From positions 1-60,760 of the forward strand of contig JAIPIG010000009.1 in the NCBI GenBank assembly GCA_021734805.1: a stretch of 60,760 nt of DNA, written 5' to 3'. The notes under the pieces were generated by a model. That model saw nothing but the letters and a program-made list of their open reading frames with translations, did no database searches and was not told where the DNA came from. The translations under genes and the position numbers were made by a program. The stretch is from Simkaniaceae bacterium (lineage in GTDB: Bacteria > Chlamydiota > Chlamydiia > Chlamydiales > JACRBE01). Below are positions 60,645 to 60,760 of this stretch, piece after piece. Every line of letters begins with the position of its first letter. The first letter of the stretch is position 1.

Positions 60645-60760
60645 CTCATTGAGGTTAACACCGAATGCAAAATCGATATGATCACAATGTATTCGGCTTT
60701 TTCTTCGAAATACAGTGATTACGGTTTTAATTTCAATAGATCGCGCTTTTTTTCAACTCA

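Overview
The window looks like part of the chromosome of an environmental chlamydia (order Chlamydiales), most probably a Parachlamydiaceae-like amoeba symbiont. The evidence is a set of chlamydial hallmark genes: topoisomerase I with a C-terminal SWIB domain, a GreA about 720 residues long, a two-domain ThyX, NqrA, tandem TyrP permeases, a MORN-repeat lipoprotein upstream of ygfA, and two porins of the MOMP-like kind found in amoeba-associated chlamydiae and Legionella. Base composition is AT-rich (estimated by eye, not computed). Genus and species cannot be fixed from the sequence alone.

Layout. 1-161: the tail of an IS200/IS605-type tnpB with its transposon right end. 273-2787: two MOMP-like porins. 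2784-4391: acylphosphatase, dihydrouridine synthase and YggT on the minus strand. 4645-6715: a GspL/PilM-like and a GspM-like protein. 6974-8795: MORN lipoprotein and ygfA. 8812-14772: a small secreted protein, OppA, a NYN-domain protein, RdgB and GreA, all minus. 15046-20993: NqrA, a YjbH-like outer-membrane protein, a eukaryote-like kinase and HemB. 21323-27509: ThyX, two TyrP permeases and UvrB. 27506-54210: an accessory glycan region. 54342-60449: NamZ, GroES/GroEL, PrmA, tRNA-Arg, an MBL hydrolase, a peroxiredoxin and a conserved hypothetical protein.

The glycan region is the unusual part. It has a Wzx-type flippase, two GT9 proteins, two GT4 proteins, a ManC-like enzyme, a membrane-anchored methyltransferase-like protein and a Wzy/ligase-like membrane protein, which together resemble a conventional surface-polysaccharide pathway. 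It also has ten glycosyltransferase-like proteins that each start with a Sec signal peptide or an N-terminal membrane anchor: three GT90, two GT32, one GT6 (the ABO-transferase family), three GT2-type and one unclassified GT-A-like. GT90, GT6 and GT32 include well-known eukaryotic secretory-pathway enzymes. Four genes (bifunctional GT2, GT32, GT32 and a HExxH membrane protein) form a tightly overlapping operon at 43145-47997, which is my best candidate for an undescribed system.

Three families of short intergenic palindromic repeats run through the window. Family A is about 100-140 bp, with a CCTCC/GGAGG head hairpin, then GGTTAAGGAATA, and ends in CCGTTCAA. Family B has arms reading TCGACTTTGCAACTTTTTG. 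Family C has ends reading TATACCG and arms containing TGATTCAAGAGTTG. Inverted copies of A bracket the GT90 trio and also the GT6-GT2 pair, and A copies supply the last codons of two genes. Family names, synteny with Chlamydia and functional roles are from memory and motif reading; no database search was run.
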